32,346 nucleotides of DNA, taken from Lentisphaeria bacterium. Lineage in GTDB: Bacteria; Verrucomicrobiota; Lentisphaeria; Victivallales; Victivallaceae. The notes under the pieces are model-generated. The model saw only the letters and a program-made list of their open reading frames with translations, did no database searches and was not told the DNA's origin. The stretch lies in contig CAAGDG010000115.1 of the NCBI GenBank assembly GCA_900768515.1, positions 1-32,346 on the forward strand. The letters run 5' to 3'. Shown here one piece after another: positions 1 to 8,223 of the stretch (its first letter is position 1; each line of letters starts with the position of its first letter). Both the position numbers and the translations under genes were made by a program.

Positions 1-194
1 CCGGCGCCGCTGCAAACTCTTCCGAGGCGCAACGGGAATCTAATATATCCACTTTTTTATGCTTGTCAAACCTATTTCCAGCTTTTTTTACGGTTTTTTG
101 CTCAAAAAATTTAAGAAGTCTTCTTCGAGACGGGAGAAACCGCAATTTCAGCGACGCCACCAGCCGCCGGTCTCCTGATCATGAAAGATTCTGC

Positions 195-223
195 TGGAAA
201 AAAACTTTTCCTGCGTCTATATT
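195..223 (+). promoter_or_regulatory. possible promoter of the hisH operon
   Basis: A TATATT -10 element (218-223) lies 17 bases after TGGAAA (195-200), a weak -35. It would start transcription shortly before the hisH ribosome binding site AGAGGA at 281-286. The rest of 1-230 is AT-rich relative to the window and shows no coding frame I would support. Confidence 0.35.
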
Positions 224-290
224 ATGAGGAATGAATTTGAAGTTCCTCGGAAATACCGCTCGGAACCCATTGAGAATTACAGAGGATACT

Positions 291-911
291 ATGGCCGTTG
301 CATTGATCGATTATAACATGGGCAACCTCAAATCGGTGGAAAAAGCCCTCGAATTCATCGGCGCGAAAGTGCGAATCGCGGAGAAGCCACGGGATCTTGC
401 AGGCTGCTCCTGCTGCATCCTACCCGGCGTCGGAAATTTCGGCGACGGCATGGAAAACCTGAGAAGCAGCGGATTTGACCGCGCCCTTCCCGAATTCATC
501 AGCGGCGGCGGATTCTTCTTCGGAATCTGTCTCGGCATGCAGATACTGCTCGAATCCAGCGAAGAGGCACCGGGAGTTCCCGGACTCGGCGTATTCCCCG
601 GCCGCGTAATGCGTTTTCCCGCAGGTACGGACAAGGTGCCGCACATGGGCTGGAACTCCGTCCGGTTCCGTCCCGGAACCCCGATGGGAGCGGGGGAACC
701 GAAAGAGGAGTTCTACTATTTCGTCCACTCCTTTTACGTGCCGCTCCACCCGGAATGGACTGCCGCAGAGTGTGAATACATTCTCCCCTTCTCGGCAGCC
801 ATCGGCTCCGGCCACTGGTTCGCAACTCAGTTCCATCCAGAAAAAAGTCAGAAGGCGGGGCTGCGTTTGCTGCGCCGCTTTCTGGTGACCGCAGGAGAAA
901 CCGCAGAATGA
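291..911 (+). CDS. hisH: imidazole glycerol phosphate synthase, glutaminase subunit HisH
   Basis: Class I glutamine amidotransferase subunit. It releases ammonia from glutamine and channels it to HisF, which makes imidazole glycerol phosphate in histidine synthesis; cytoplasmic. The 206-residue protein begins with the family signature DYNMGNL. It has the oxyanion loop PGVGNFGDGM, the nucleophile in GICLGMQ (Cys80) and the His182/Glu184 pair in FHPE, so the triad is complete. The frame is open back to 231, but ATG 291 is chosen because the family signature starts there and AGAGGA precedes it. The stop overlaps nth (ATGA). hisF is not in this window and hisI is 26 kb away, so the his genes are dispersed. 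Confidence 0.96.
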   Translation: MAVALIDYNMGNLKSVEKALEFIGAKVRIAEKPRDLAGCSCCILPGVGNFGDGMENLRSSGFDRALPEFISGGGFFFGICLGMQILLESSEEAPGVPGLGVFPGRVMRFPAGTDKVPHMGWNSVRFRPGTPMGAGEPKEEFYYFVHSFYVPLHPEWTAAECEYILPFSAAIGSGHWFATQFHPEKSQKAGLRLLRRFLVTAGETAE

Positions 912-1540
912 TTTCCAAAGCGCGCTGGCAGAAACTCTATGACCGGCTCTACCTCCTTTATGGAGATTGTGTCTGTCCCCTGCTCCACCGCGACGCATTT
1001 CAGCTGCTGGTGGCGGTCATGCTCTCCGCCCAGTGCAGGGACGACCGGGTCAATCAGGTCACGGAAAAGCTTTTCGCCCAGGCTCCCGACCCCGCGTCCA
1101 TGGCGGCTCTCCCGCTGGAAACGATCGCGGAAATCATCCGCCCCTGTGGACTCTACCGCAATAAGAGCGAAAATCTCAAGGCGTGCGCGGAAAAGCTGGT
1201 CTCGGAATTTCATGGAGAAGTCCCCCACACCATGGAGGAGCTGACCTCCCTGCCCGGCATCGGGCGCAAAAGTGCAAACGTCATCCTCGGCGACAGCTTC
1301 GGCATCCCCGGATTCCCGGTCGATACCCATGTCAACCGGCTGCTGAACCGCATCGGAATGGTCGATGTCCGGGAACCGGAAAAAATTGAGGCGATCGTCA
1401 ACGCCGCCGTCCGTCCGGAGCTGTGGAGCAATTTCTCCCACCTGCTCATTCAGCACGGACGCCGCGTCTGTCCCGCCGGGAAACCGCGCTGCGGGGAGTG
1501 CACCCTCTCCGACATCTGCAGAAAAATCGGAGTCTCCTGA
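908..1540 (+). CDS. nth: endonuclease III, DNA glycosylase/AP lyase
   Basis: Base-excision-repair enzyme that removes oxidised pyrimidines and cuts the abasic site. The 210-residue length is normal for the family. The helix-hairpin-helix LPGIGRKSANVIL carries the catalytic Lys121, and Asp139 sits in FPVDTHVNRL; these match E. coli Lys120 and Asp138. The C-terminal Cys188-X6-Cys195-X2-Cys198-X5-Cys204 is the [4Fe-4S] ligand pattern. The start ATG overlaps the hisH stop and the gene's own stop overlaps the next start, so all three genes should be translationally coupled. No functional link between hisH and nth is evident. Confidence 0.97.
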   Translation: MISKARWQKLYDRLYLLYGDCVCPLLHRDAFQLLVAVMLSAQCRDDRVNQVTEKLFAQAPDPASMAALPLETIAEIIRPCGLYRNKSENLKACAEKLVSEFHGEVPHTMEELTSLPGIGRKSANVILGDSFGIPGFPVDTHVNRLLNRIGMVDVREPEKIEAIVNAAVRPELWSNFSHLLIQHGRRVCPAGKPRCGECTLSDICRKIGVS

Positions 1541-2196
1541 TGGGTTTTTTCAAACAAAAATTCCGAAGCATCAAGAAGTTTCCGACCTGGATCTACTGGC
1601 TGCCGGCCCGGCTGCTCTGGTTGATCCTGCGGCTCTTCTACCGCTTCCGGATCGAGGATCCCTTCGACCACATTCACCAGGCGCCGGGATCGGTCACCGT
1701 CACCTGGCACAACCGACTCATGTTTTTCGCGGTCGCCTTTCCGCGCGCCGCACGCCGCCGTACCATGGCAGTGGTCAGCGCTTCCCGAGACGGACAGTAC
1801 ATCGCCGATTTCATTTCCACGCTCGGCATCGCCAGCCTGCGCGGCTCCTCCTCCAAACGGGGACTCCACGCCCAGCTGGCCGCCATCCGCGCGATGCGCG
1901 ACGGATACCACGTCAGCTTTACACCGGACGGACCGCGCGGACCGCGCTATCAGATGAAAAACGGCCCGATTCAGCTCGCCAGCCTCTCCGGCCGGAAAAT
2001 CATCCCGATCTCCCTCAACGCCTCGCGCTACTGGTCGGTCCGCAGCTGGGACCGGTTTCAAATTCCCAAACCATTCTCCCGCATCACACTGGAACTCGGC
2101 GAGGCCATTGAGATCCCCCCCGACCTCAACCCGGAAACCATGGAGCGTGAACGACTCCGGGTGGAGGCCGCCCTCATGGCTATTACCCATGACTGA
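1540..2196 (+). CDS. DUF374-type lysophospholipid acyltransferase-like protein
   Basis: A 218-residue protein of the DUF374/LPLAT superfamily, whose members resemble lipid A and phospholipid acyltransferases. A hydrophobic basic segment near residues 15-32 should place it on the inner membrane. Family landmarks are WHNRLM (in place of a strict HX4D), SASRDGQ, RGSSSKRG and the phosphate-binding-type block FTPDGPRGPRYQMK. The ATG at 1540 shares a base with the nth stop; the longer open frame upstream lies inside nth and is ignored. The acyl acceptor is unknown; a lipid A or lysophospholipid role is inference from the fold. A terminator follows 35 bases downstream. Confidence 0.88.
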   Translation: MGFFKQKFRSIKKFPTWIYWLPARLLWLILRLFYRFRIEDPFDHIHQAPGSVTVTWHNRLMFFAVAFPRAARRRTMAVVSASRDGQYIADFISTLGIASLRGSSSKRGLHAQLAAIRAMRDGYHVSFTPDGPRGPRYQMKNGPIQLASLSGRKIIPISLNASRYWSVRSWDRFQIPKPFSRITLELGEAIEIPPDLNPETMERERLRVEAALMAITHD

Positions 2197-2230
2197 ATCA
2201 CATGCCGGACGCACCTCCGCGCCGGAGACA

Positions 2231-2277
2231 AAAAAACACCGCTTCGTCCAGGTCAACCGAACGAAGCGGTGTTTTTA
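2231..2277. terminator. bidirectional rho-independent terminator
   Basis: A perfect inverted repeat: AACACCGCTTCGT (to 2247) pairs with ACGAAGCGGTGTT (from 2261) around a 13-base loop. It is flanked by an A-run on the left and a T-run on the right, so it can stop transcription from either side. It lies between the convergent acyltransferase gene (+) and the Gfo/Idh/MocA gene (-). Confidence 0.9.
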
Positions 2278-2284
2278 TGAGAAG

Positions 2285-3280
2285 TCAGCGTACCTCGACC
2301 CACCGTCCATCCCGGGCGGAAGCGTAAAGCGCCTCCATGACGACGTTGCGGTCGGCCGCCTCCCCGGCGGAAACCAACGGAACCGGCTTGCCGTTCAACG
2401 CCTCCAGGAAGAGCACAAACGCATGCGGCAACGCTTCCGGAAGCGGTCCCCACGGCTGTTTTCCGTCAATGTTCCGCTTCGGAATCTGAACGTAAAGTTC
2501 GCCGTTGAAAATACAGGCGCCACCTTCGGTTCCGCTGATTTCGAAGCTCACCGGGTGATAGGGGTCCACCCAGCCACCGGCAAGGACACCGGTGGCCCCG
2601 CCGGGGAACTTCAATAACGCCGTCCCCGTTTCGTCACAGTCCTTGCCGTACCGCCCGGTCACGGTGCGGATGTCGGCGACGACCCGCTCCGGTTTTCCGA
2701 AAAGCCACATCAGGATGTCCAGAGAATGCGTTCCAAGATCCCCGAAGGCGCCGCATCCGGCAATCCCGGGATCCGCCATCCAGCGGTAATCGGTGTCAAA
2801 CCAGCCACCGAGCGACCCCTGGTGGCAGTTGGTGTGGCGAATCCGCGTCACCGTGCCGAATGCCCCTTCGGAAATCAACTGCTTCAGCGCCTGATGAACC
2901 GGAGTGCCCCGCATGAAGTAGCCGGTCTGAAACAAAACACCCGCCCGACGGATCGCCTCGGCCATTTCCCGCGCGTCCGCAGCGGAAAATCCGAGCGGTT
3001 TCTCCACAAAAAGATGCTTGCCCGCGGCTGCCGCCGCAAGCACCAGCTCCTTGTGCCGATTGGTCTCGGAACAGATCACAACCGCGTCAATCGACGGATC
3101 GTTCCAGAGCTGTTCCGCACGTTCCCGCACCGGACAGCCGAGCTCCGCGGCGTACTTCTCCGCCCTTGCCCGGTCATGGTCCCAGACTGCCGCAACTTCA
3201 AAATCGGCACGCCCCTTCAACGTCTTGACAAAATTCGGCGTGTGAATGTGCGCGGCCCCCGCAATCGCTATTTTCTTCAT
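2285..3280 (-). CDS. Gfo/Idh/MocA family oxidoreductase
   Basis: NAD(P)-dependent sugar or inositol dehydrogenase-like protein, 331 residues, cytoplasmic. The Rossmann fold opens with KKIAIAGAAHIHTPNF (the glycine motif is loose), followed by the family motif VEKPLGFS near residue 96, with its conserved lysine, and the histidine-bearing GDLGTHSLDIL near residues 180-190. The substrate cannot be read from sequence. GTG 3292 and ATG 3283 are also open. ATG 3280 is preferred because it sits 5 bases after GGAGG, whereas ATG 3283 is only 2 bases away. It follows another Gfo/Idh/MocA gene, with a strong hairpin terminator between them and no room for a promoter after it. Confidence 0.92.
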   Translation of the reverse strand: MKKIAIAGAAHIHTPNFVKTLKGRADFEVAAVWDHDRARAEKYAAELGCPVRERAEQLWNDPSIDAVVICSETNRHKELVLAAAAAGKHLFVEKPLGFSAADAREMAEAIRRAGVLFQTGYFMRGTPVHQALKQLISEGAFGTVTRIRHTNCHQGSLGGWFDTDYRWMADPGIAGCGAFGDLGTHSLDILMWLFGKPERVVADIRTVTGRYGKDCDETGTALLKFPGGATGVLAGGWVDPYHPVSFEISGTEGGACIFNGELYVQIPKRNIDGKQPWGPLPEALPHAFVLFLEALNGKPVPLVSAGEAADRNVVMEALYASARDGRWVEVR

Positions 3281-3298
3281 CATCCCCTCCACATCTGG

Positions 3299-3329
3299 AA
3301 AAAAGGGTCCCGGCTCTCACCGGGACCCT
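3299..3329 (-). terminator. rho-independent terminator between two tandem oxidoreductase genes
   Basis: On the minus strand a perfect 10-bp stem (3320-3329 with 3304-3313, sequence AGGGTCCCGG and its complement, 6-base loop) is followed by six T's (3304-3299). It lies after the upstream gene's stop and only 18 bases before the start of the next gene on the same strand, so it could act as a read-through attenuator or mRNA 3'-end stabiliser. Confidence 0.88.
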
Positions 3330-3343
3330 CGTCAAAACCGCAC

Positions 3344-4489
3344 TTACTTGATCGGAACTTCCTTGCCGCCTGCCGCCGCGGAACGGTAGATGCCGTCCAG
3401 AATCTTCTGAACCGCCAGCCCCTCCTCGCCGGAAGCCCGCAGCGGAGTTCCCTTGAGAATGCCGTCGACCCAGTTCTGCAGCTTGCGCTCGAAAAGATAG
3501 GTCCAGTTCTTGTTCCAGTCCGGAGCCACGTAGTCCGGAGTGATGTGAACCATCGCGCCCGACTTGTCGGTGAAAATCTGAAGCGGATCCCAGCAGCAGC
3601 CGCCTTTGTCACCCATCGCGATGAAACGCCATTCGTCCTTGTCAATGTGCGCAGCGAACGACGATTCGATCTGCATGATCATCCCGTTGTCAAAACGGAT
3701 GTGACCGATCGCAAGATCTTCGACCGTGTAGGTCTTGTAATCCCAGTTCGGCCACATGCTCATCACTTCACTGGGTTTGTCGCCGATGTAGGTCCAGCAG
3801 TTCCCGGTGGCGGCGACCGGCTTCGGCGAACCCATGAAATAGTGGGCCATCTCCACCACGTGCACACCGATGTCAATCATCGGCCCGCCACCCTGCAGCT
3901 CCTTCTGCCCGAACACACCCCAGTTCGGAATGCCGCGACGGCGAAGCGCCTGGCACTTCACAAACATCAGGTTGCCGAACTGCCCCTCGTCACGCGCCTG
4001 CACCAGATAATCGGTCTTGGAGTTGTAGCGGTGCTGGAACCCGACCGCAAGCTTCACATTGGCGGCCTTGGCCGCGGCAATCATCTGCTCGCATTCCGCC
4101 GGACTCATCGCCATCGGCTTTTCCACCATGATATGACAACCCGCCTTGGCCGCGGCCAGGGCAGCCGGGCAGTGGACTCCGTTCGGGGTGCAGATATCCA
4201 CCGCGTCCGGCTTGATCACCTTGAAAAGATCGTCCCACTTCTCAAAGCACTGCTCCGGCTTCACGCCGTACTTCTCCTGGTACTCCTTAAGCCGATCCGG
4301 GTTGATGTCGCAGAAGCCGACCAGTTCCACCTCGGGAATCGCCTTGTAGGCGGCCATGTGCGTGTTGCTGATGCCGCCGCAGCCGATGATCGCCACGCGC
4401 AGTTTGGACGGGGTCTTCTTCGGAGCCGCTTTCTTCACCGGAGTCTTTCTGGCCGAAACCTTTTTCACGGCCGCTGCCTTGGTTGCCAT
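3344..4489 (-). CDS. Gfo/Idh/MocA family oxidoreductase with Lys/Ala/Pro-rich N-terminal tail
   Basis: A 381-residue NAD(P)-dependent dehydrogenase-like protein. The Rossmann motif VAIIGCGGISNTHM begins near residue 32. VEKPMAMS carries the family lysine and DIGVHVVEMAHYF the catalytic-type histidine. Residues 1-29 are an added tail with nine lysines plus Ala, Pro, Ser and Thr (for example KKAAPKKTPSK), like a histone H1 or bacterial Hc1-type tail. It has no hydrophobic core, so it is neither a Sec nor a Tat signal. ATG 4489 is supported by AAGGA 7 bases upstream; an internal start would lack one. A promoter lies at 4609-4636 and a terminator follows the gene. The substrate is unknown; the neighbouring sugar importer suggests a carbohydrate. 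Confidence 0.93.
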   Translation of the reverse strand: MATKAAAVKKVSARKTPVKKAAPKKTPSKLRVAIIGCGGISNTHMAAYKAIPEVELVGFCDINPDRLKEYQEKYGVKPEQCFEKWDDLFKVIKPDAVDICTPNGVHCPAALAAAKAGCHIMVEKPMAMSPAECEQMIAAAKAANVKLAVGFQHRYNSKTDYLVQARDEGQFGNLMFVKCQALRRRGIPNWGVFGQKELQGGGPMIDIGVHVVEMAHYFMGSPKPVAATGNCWTYIGDKPSEVMSMWPNWDYKTYTVEDLAIGHIRFDNGMIMQIESSFAAHIDKDEWRFIAMGDKGGCCWDPLQIFTDKSGAMVHITPDYVAPDWNKNWTYLFERKLQNWVDGILKGTPLRASGEEGLAVQKILDGIYRSAAAGGKEVPIK

Positions 4490-4608
4490 TTTTCAATCCT
4501 TTCCTTGATATTGATATGGTGTGCGCCCGGGCCGCCCACCGGACAATCCCGACGGCGCGAACACCCTCATCACGGATTCCACCGGAGCCGAAAATCTCCG
4601 TTGAATTT

Positions 4609-4636
4609 AGTATAACCCGACATCGCCGGATTGCAA
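4609..4636 (-). promoter_or_regulatory. promoter of the tailed oxidoreductase gene
   Basis: Minus-strand TTGCAA (4636-4631) and TATACT (4614-4609) are 16 bases apart, a good sigma70-type match, followed by a leader of about 115 bases before ATG 4489. Confidence 0.6.
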
Positions 4637-4689
4637 ATCGCAACCCCTGTCCGGATCCGCTTTTTCCTCAAAATTCAGCACCGCCCCCC

Positions 4690-4777
4690 CCCGGATGAAC
4701 GATAAAACACACCCGGAGCCCCAAGAGGAGGACAGGTTCGACCGGAGGTTCGACGCCCTCCCGGATGAACGACAAAA
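4690..4777. repeat. imperfect direct repeat in the 4490-4821 intergenic gap
   Basis: An 18-base element, CCCGGATGAACGAYAAAA, occurs at 4690-4707 and 4760-4777, exactly 70 bases apart and differing at one position. Between them GGTTCGAC occurs twice (4735-4742, 4747-4754). The right-hand copy runs into the operon terminator, so the pair may descend from a duplicated terminator flank. The rest of 4490-4821 holds the promoter at 4609-4636 and no credible gene. Confidence 0.6.
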
Positions 4778-4801
4778 GGCGCCCGGGCCCCCCCGGACGC
4801 C
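4774..4801 (-). terminator. rho-independent terminator of the sugar ABC transporter operon
   Basis: Minus-strand GGCGTCCGGG (4801-4792) pairs with CCCGGGCGCC (4787-4778), with one G-T wobble and a 4-base loop, and is followed by TTTT (4777-4774). It lies 20 bases after the last permease stop. Confidence 0.75.
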
Positions 4802-4821
4802 CCCATCTTCCGCACGGCCAA

Positions 4822-5652
4822 TCAGCCCTTGACCGCCCCCGAAGAGAGTCCGCGAATGAACAGCTTCATACAGAAAATGAAGAGCACCACCAGCGGAATC
4901 GACGCAATCGTGTAACCGGCCATCAGCTGACCCCAGTTTTTGGTGTACTCCCCTTCAAGGTGGAGCAGCGCCACCGAAATGGTCTGCAGATTGGTGTCAC
5001 GCAGATAAAGCAGCGGAGACACAAAGTTGTTCCACTGACCGATGATCGACAGAATCCCCAGCGTACCGATGATCGGCATCGACATCGGAATAACGACATG
5101 CCAGATCTGCCAGAACATGTTGCCGCCGTCAATCTCAATCGCATCGAAGAGATCCTGCGGAATATCCTCGATGAAGTTGCGCAGAACGAAGATGTTGAAT
5201 GCCTGACCGCCCGCGATCGCCGGGATGATCAGCGCAAAATGGGTATTGTACAACCCGAGCGAGGTGATCAGCTTGAACATCGGGACCATGTTGGCCACCG
5301 AGGGATACATCATCAGAATGATGAAGACGCCGAACAAGAACTTCGACCCCGGCATCTTGTACCGGGCGAAGAAAAACGCCCCGATGATCGCCAGCGCAAT
5401 CGTGAAGAACGTGGAAGTCATCGCCACAAAAGCGGTGTTGAAAATCGTCCCGCCGATGTGGTGCCAGCCGAAGGTGTAATTCTCCCAGTGAAACGGCGGG
5501 GTGATTCCCCACGGATTCAGGGCGAACTGCTGATTGTCCTTCAGTGAAATGTTCACCATCAGATACATCGGGACAAACGCGAAAAACAGAATCAGCAGAA
5601 TGAAGAGATGCTTCATGAATTCTGCAAATTTCGAGCGAACAACACGAGCCAT
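4822..5652 (-). CDS. carbohydrate ABC transporter permease, MalG type
   Basis: Inner-membrane permease of a CUT1-type sugar importer, 276 residues with about six hydrophobic helices beginning near residue 13. The cytoplasmic EAA loop that docks the ATPase is DAIEIDGGNMFWQIWHVVIP, with the typical D-G spacing and a closing I-P. The C-terminus FIRGLSSGAVKG is typical of MalG-like subunits. AGGAGA precedes ATG 5652 at about 9 bases. It is the last gene of the operon, 13 bases after the MalF-type gene, and is followed by a terminator. No ATP-binding subunit is encoded nearby, so a shared MsmK/UgpC-like ATPase elsewhere is inferred. Confidence 0.95.
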   Translation of the reverse strand: MARVVRSKFAEFMKHLFILLILFFAFVPMYLMVNISLKDNQQFALNPWGITPPFHWENYTFGWHHIGGTIFNTAFVAMTSTFFTIALAIIGAFFFARYKMPGSKFLFGVFIILMMYPSVANMVPMFKLITSLGLYNTHFALIIPAIAGGQAFNIFVLRNFIEDIPQDLFDAIEIDGGNMFWQIWHVVIPMSMPIIGTLGILSIIGQWNNFVSPLLYLRDTNLQTISVALLHLEGEYTKNWGQLMAGYTIASIPLVVLFIFCMKLFIRGLSSGAVKG

Positions 5653-5665
5653 GAATGCGGATCTC

Positions 5666-6568
5666 CTATTTATTAACCCGGACGAATTTATTGTTGATCA
5701 GCGTCAGCAGCAGCGTCACCACAAAGATCACAAAGCCGATCGCACAGCCGTAACCGAAGAGTCCGCGCGAAAACGCTTCGCGGAAAATCATCAATCCCGG
5801 CACCGTCCCGACCCCGTTGGGGCCACCGTCCTCACCCAGGAACAGATAGATGTTCTCCCAGCTCTGCACCGTTCCGATCACCATCAGAATCAGGTTGATG
5901 CGCACCTGCGTCATGATCAGCGGCAGTTCGATCTTGAAGAACACCGTCAGCGGTCCGGCTCCATCGATGTCGGCCGCTTCGTAAATGTCCTCGCTGATCC
6001 CCTGCAGACCGGCAAGGTAAATCAGAACGCCGAACGCACCCACCCACGGGAACCCCATGAAGACCAGCGATGGGATCACCAGCGACTGGTCCGAAAGCCA
6101 CTGCACCGTCTGAGTCGGTTCGATGATGCCGAATGTCCGCAGCAGACCATTCAGAATGCCGCTGTTCGGTTCGTAAAAGTACTTCCAGATCAACACGCCG
6201 ACCATGCCGGGGATGATCATCGGGATCACAAACAAAATCCGGTAGAGATATCCCATCCGGTCGCTGATCACGTGGTGCAGCACCACCGCGACCAGAATGG
6301 GAAGCACCATCTTGAAGATGTTGGCAATCACAAAGATGGTCACCACCATAAAACTGCGCGGCAGCGCCGGGTCGGCGATCAGTTTGTAGACGTTGGAGAG
6401 ACCGACGAATTCCTCGACCGTATCCCCGTCCCAGCGATAGAACATGTGCACCATGCCGTTGACAATCGGATGGTAGTTGAAAAGCAGAACCAGAAAAAGC
6501 GGAACCGCAATCAGCAGATAGACCGGCCAGTAATACCGGAGCTTTTTGACAGAAACCTCAATCGCCAT
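5666..6568 (-). CDS. carbohydrate ABC transporter permease, MalF type
   Basis: The partner inner-membrane permease, 300 residues with about six membrane segments; the first is near residues 14-29 (YWPVYLLIAVPLFLVLLF). The EAA loop YEAADIDGAGPLTVFFKIEL is close to consensus and ends in LPLI, marking the ATPase contact site. It starts 2 bases after the solute-binding gene's stop codon, so the two are likely co-translated. The substrate cannot be read from the sequence; the family handles oligosaccharides, glycerol phosphate and similar compounds. Confidence 0.95.
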   Translation of the reverse strand: MAIEVSVKKLRYYWPVYLLIAVPLFLVLLFNYHPIVNGMVHMFYRWDGDTVEEFVGLSNVYKLIADPALPRSFMVVTIFVIANIFKMVLPILVAVVLHHVISDRMGYLYRILFVIPMIIPGMVGVLIWKYFYEPNSGILNGLLRTFGIIEPTQTVQWLSDQSLVIPSLVFMGFPWVGAFGVLIYLAGLQGISEDIYEAADIDGAGPLTVFFKIELPLIMTQVRINLILMVIGTVQSWENIYLFLGEDGGPNGVGTVPGLMIFREAFSRGLFGYGCAIGFVIFVVTLLLTLINNKFVRVNK

Positions 6569-6570
6569 TT

Positions 6571-8223
6571 TTACTCATCTCTCACTTTCAGACGTTGCAG
6601 CTCATTGGTCAGGTCGATGTTGTCATCGCCGGCCTCATAGCGGCTGACGATCCCTTCGAGGTTGATGTTGCTGCGCATTTCCAGAAGTTCACGAGCCTTG
6701 CCCTTTGCACCGGAAATCAATCCGGCATTCAACGCGGCACGGGTTCCATCCATGTTCCAGATGCTGCGCCGGATCCCGACCAGAGCCTCGCGGAGTTCGT
6801 CGATGATCATGGGCCGCTCCGCCAGGAATCCCTCCCAGTATGCCTGCGCCGGATCATCCGGATTGGCAATGATCACGGACTCCAGCAGCTGCAGATGCTT
6901 GCGCCGGCCATAGGTGCCGGTGTTGAACGGAGCACCGATCGCAACCCGGCTGGTGCCGGTGATCGGTTCGAGATCCTTCATCGTCTCGTCATAGTCAACT
7001 TCCTTGAGCGAAGAGAGCCAGCGGCAGTATTCCACCATGGTCATCTGATTGATCCGATAGCTGGTGATGAAGCGCAGGAAATCGAGTGCAAGATCGAAAT
7101 TCTTGGTCCGCTTCGGAATGCCGATACGGCCGCCGATGCCGGTGCCGAGCTCGGTCACCTGCCCGAAACTGCCCTTGCCGAGCCGATGCCCCTGGTCCAG
7201 TTCGGGAATCCGCATGATCTTGACCCGGAACGGCGAGTTGTTGACCATGCTGTACGCGTTGTAGCTGCCGTCGATGAAGAAGCCGACGTTGCCCGAGAAG
7301 AACAAATATTTCGTCTGCTCCAGGTCGATCGCCGGAAATCCGTCGGCAAAGTATTGACCGATTTCCGTCAGAAGTTCCACCGGTTTGAGAATCCGGCCCC
7401 GGTCCAGTTCGCCGTCGTTGATCATCTGAAAGACGGTCGCCGTACGCATGCCGAAGCCATAGGGAGAGGCGAAATCGGAGAAATCGCTGTTCATCTGCGA
7501 ATTGTAGTTGTTGAACAGCTGATCCAGCGTCGCCTTGTCAAATCCGCGAACCCCGATCGGAATGATCGGCCGGCCGGTCTTCGCACCGTACTCTTTGAGT
7601 TTCTCGCAGGCGGCCAGCCATTCCGTCACATTCTTCGGCAGCGCCGTGCTTCCCGTGGCCTCCTCGTACAAATCGGCATTGATGTAGACCCGGGTCGTGA
7701 TCATGAAGATACAGACACTGAAAAACTCACTGTAAGCAGTGTCCAGCGCACTGAGCATGTCATCCGCAAACGTTTCGCGCCATGCCATTTTCTCAAGCGG
7801 CGTCCCCTTGTTCCAGGGGTTTGGCTCCCCGATGAAGGGAGACAGCGGAGTGAAGTACTGGTTGAGAATGTCCGAACTGCCGGTGATCTCCAGCACGTCG
7901 GCGGGGGTTCCTCCGATCAGCTGCGTCAGATACCACTGCGCGTAACCACGCACCGGAACCGCCACCTGCCGGACCTTAACCTTCACGCCCTGCTCGGCTT
8001 TTTCCTTTTCATAGATTTTGATCGCCGCGTCGAACCCTTCGCGGAAACCATCTTCCAGCTGCCAGTGCGCAAAGGTGATCACCTTGGTGTCGGGCGAGAA
8101 AACCACACTCATGCCGCCATGATTCCGAATGACCATGATCACGGAAAGCACGAAAAAGGCGGCGGCCAGCAGAAGCCCGAATTTCTGAAATTTGCTGTTC
8201 TGGATGGAGTCGTCCTGTTTCAT
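6571..8223 (-). CDS. membrane-anchored extracellular solute-binding protein (family 1-like)
   Basis: Substrate-binding component of the sugar importer. At 550 residues it is longer than the usual 400-450. Residues 16-32 form one hydrophobic helix with no lipobox cysteine and no clear signal peptidase site, so it is probably held in the inner membrane by an uncleaved anchor with the binding domain in the periplasm. The body has the family pattern: VITFAHWQLEDGF near residue 48, GGTPADVLEI, FFSGNVGFFIDGSYN, and a closing helical region after residue 440 with SIWNMDGTRAALN. Its start overlaps the preceding gene's stop (ATGA), implying coupled translation. The family assignment is good; the ligand is unknown. 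Confidence 0.88.
   Translation of the reverse strand: MKQDDSIQNSKFQKFGLLLAAAFFVLSVIMVIRNHGGMSVVFSPDTKVITFAHWQLEDGFREGFDAAIKIYEKEKAEQGVKVKVRQVAVPVRGYAQWYLTQLIGGTPADVLEITGSSDILNQYFTPLSPFIGEPNPWNKGTPLEKMAWRETFADDMLSALDTAYSEFFSVCIFMITTRVYINADLYEEATGSTALPKNVTEWLAACEKLKEYGAKTGRPIIPIGVRGFDKATLDQLFNNYNSQMNSDFSDFASPYGFGMRTATVFQMINDGELDRGRILKPVELLTEIGQYFADGFPAIDLEQTKYLFFSGNVGFFIDGSYNAYSMVNNSPFRVKIMRIPELDQGHRLGKGSFGQVTELGTGIGGRIGIPKRTKNFDLALDFLRFITSYRINQMTMVEYCRWLSSLKEVDYDETMKDLEPITGTSRVAIGAPFNTGTYGRRKHLQLLESVIIANPDDPAQAYWEGFLAERPMIIDELREALVGIRRSIWNMDGTRAALNAGLISGAKGKARELLEMRSNINLEGIVSRYEAGDDNIDLTNELQRLKVRDE

Noticed and set aside
1423..1539. Upstream extension of the DUF374 acyltransferase frame
   Set aside because: It overlaps the nth iron-sulfur motif region in another frame; ATG 1540 at the nth stop is the better start.
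2726..4615. 629-codon plus-strand open frame across the two oxidoreductase genes
   Set aside because: It is antisense to two well-recognised Gfo/Idh/MocA genes, has Arg/His-rich composition and matches no family I know.
4735..4754. GGTTCGA motifs resembling a tRNA T-loop
   Set aside because: No acceptor or anticodon stem could be built around them; they belong to a short direct repeat.
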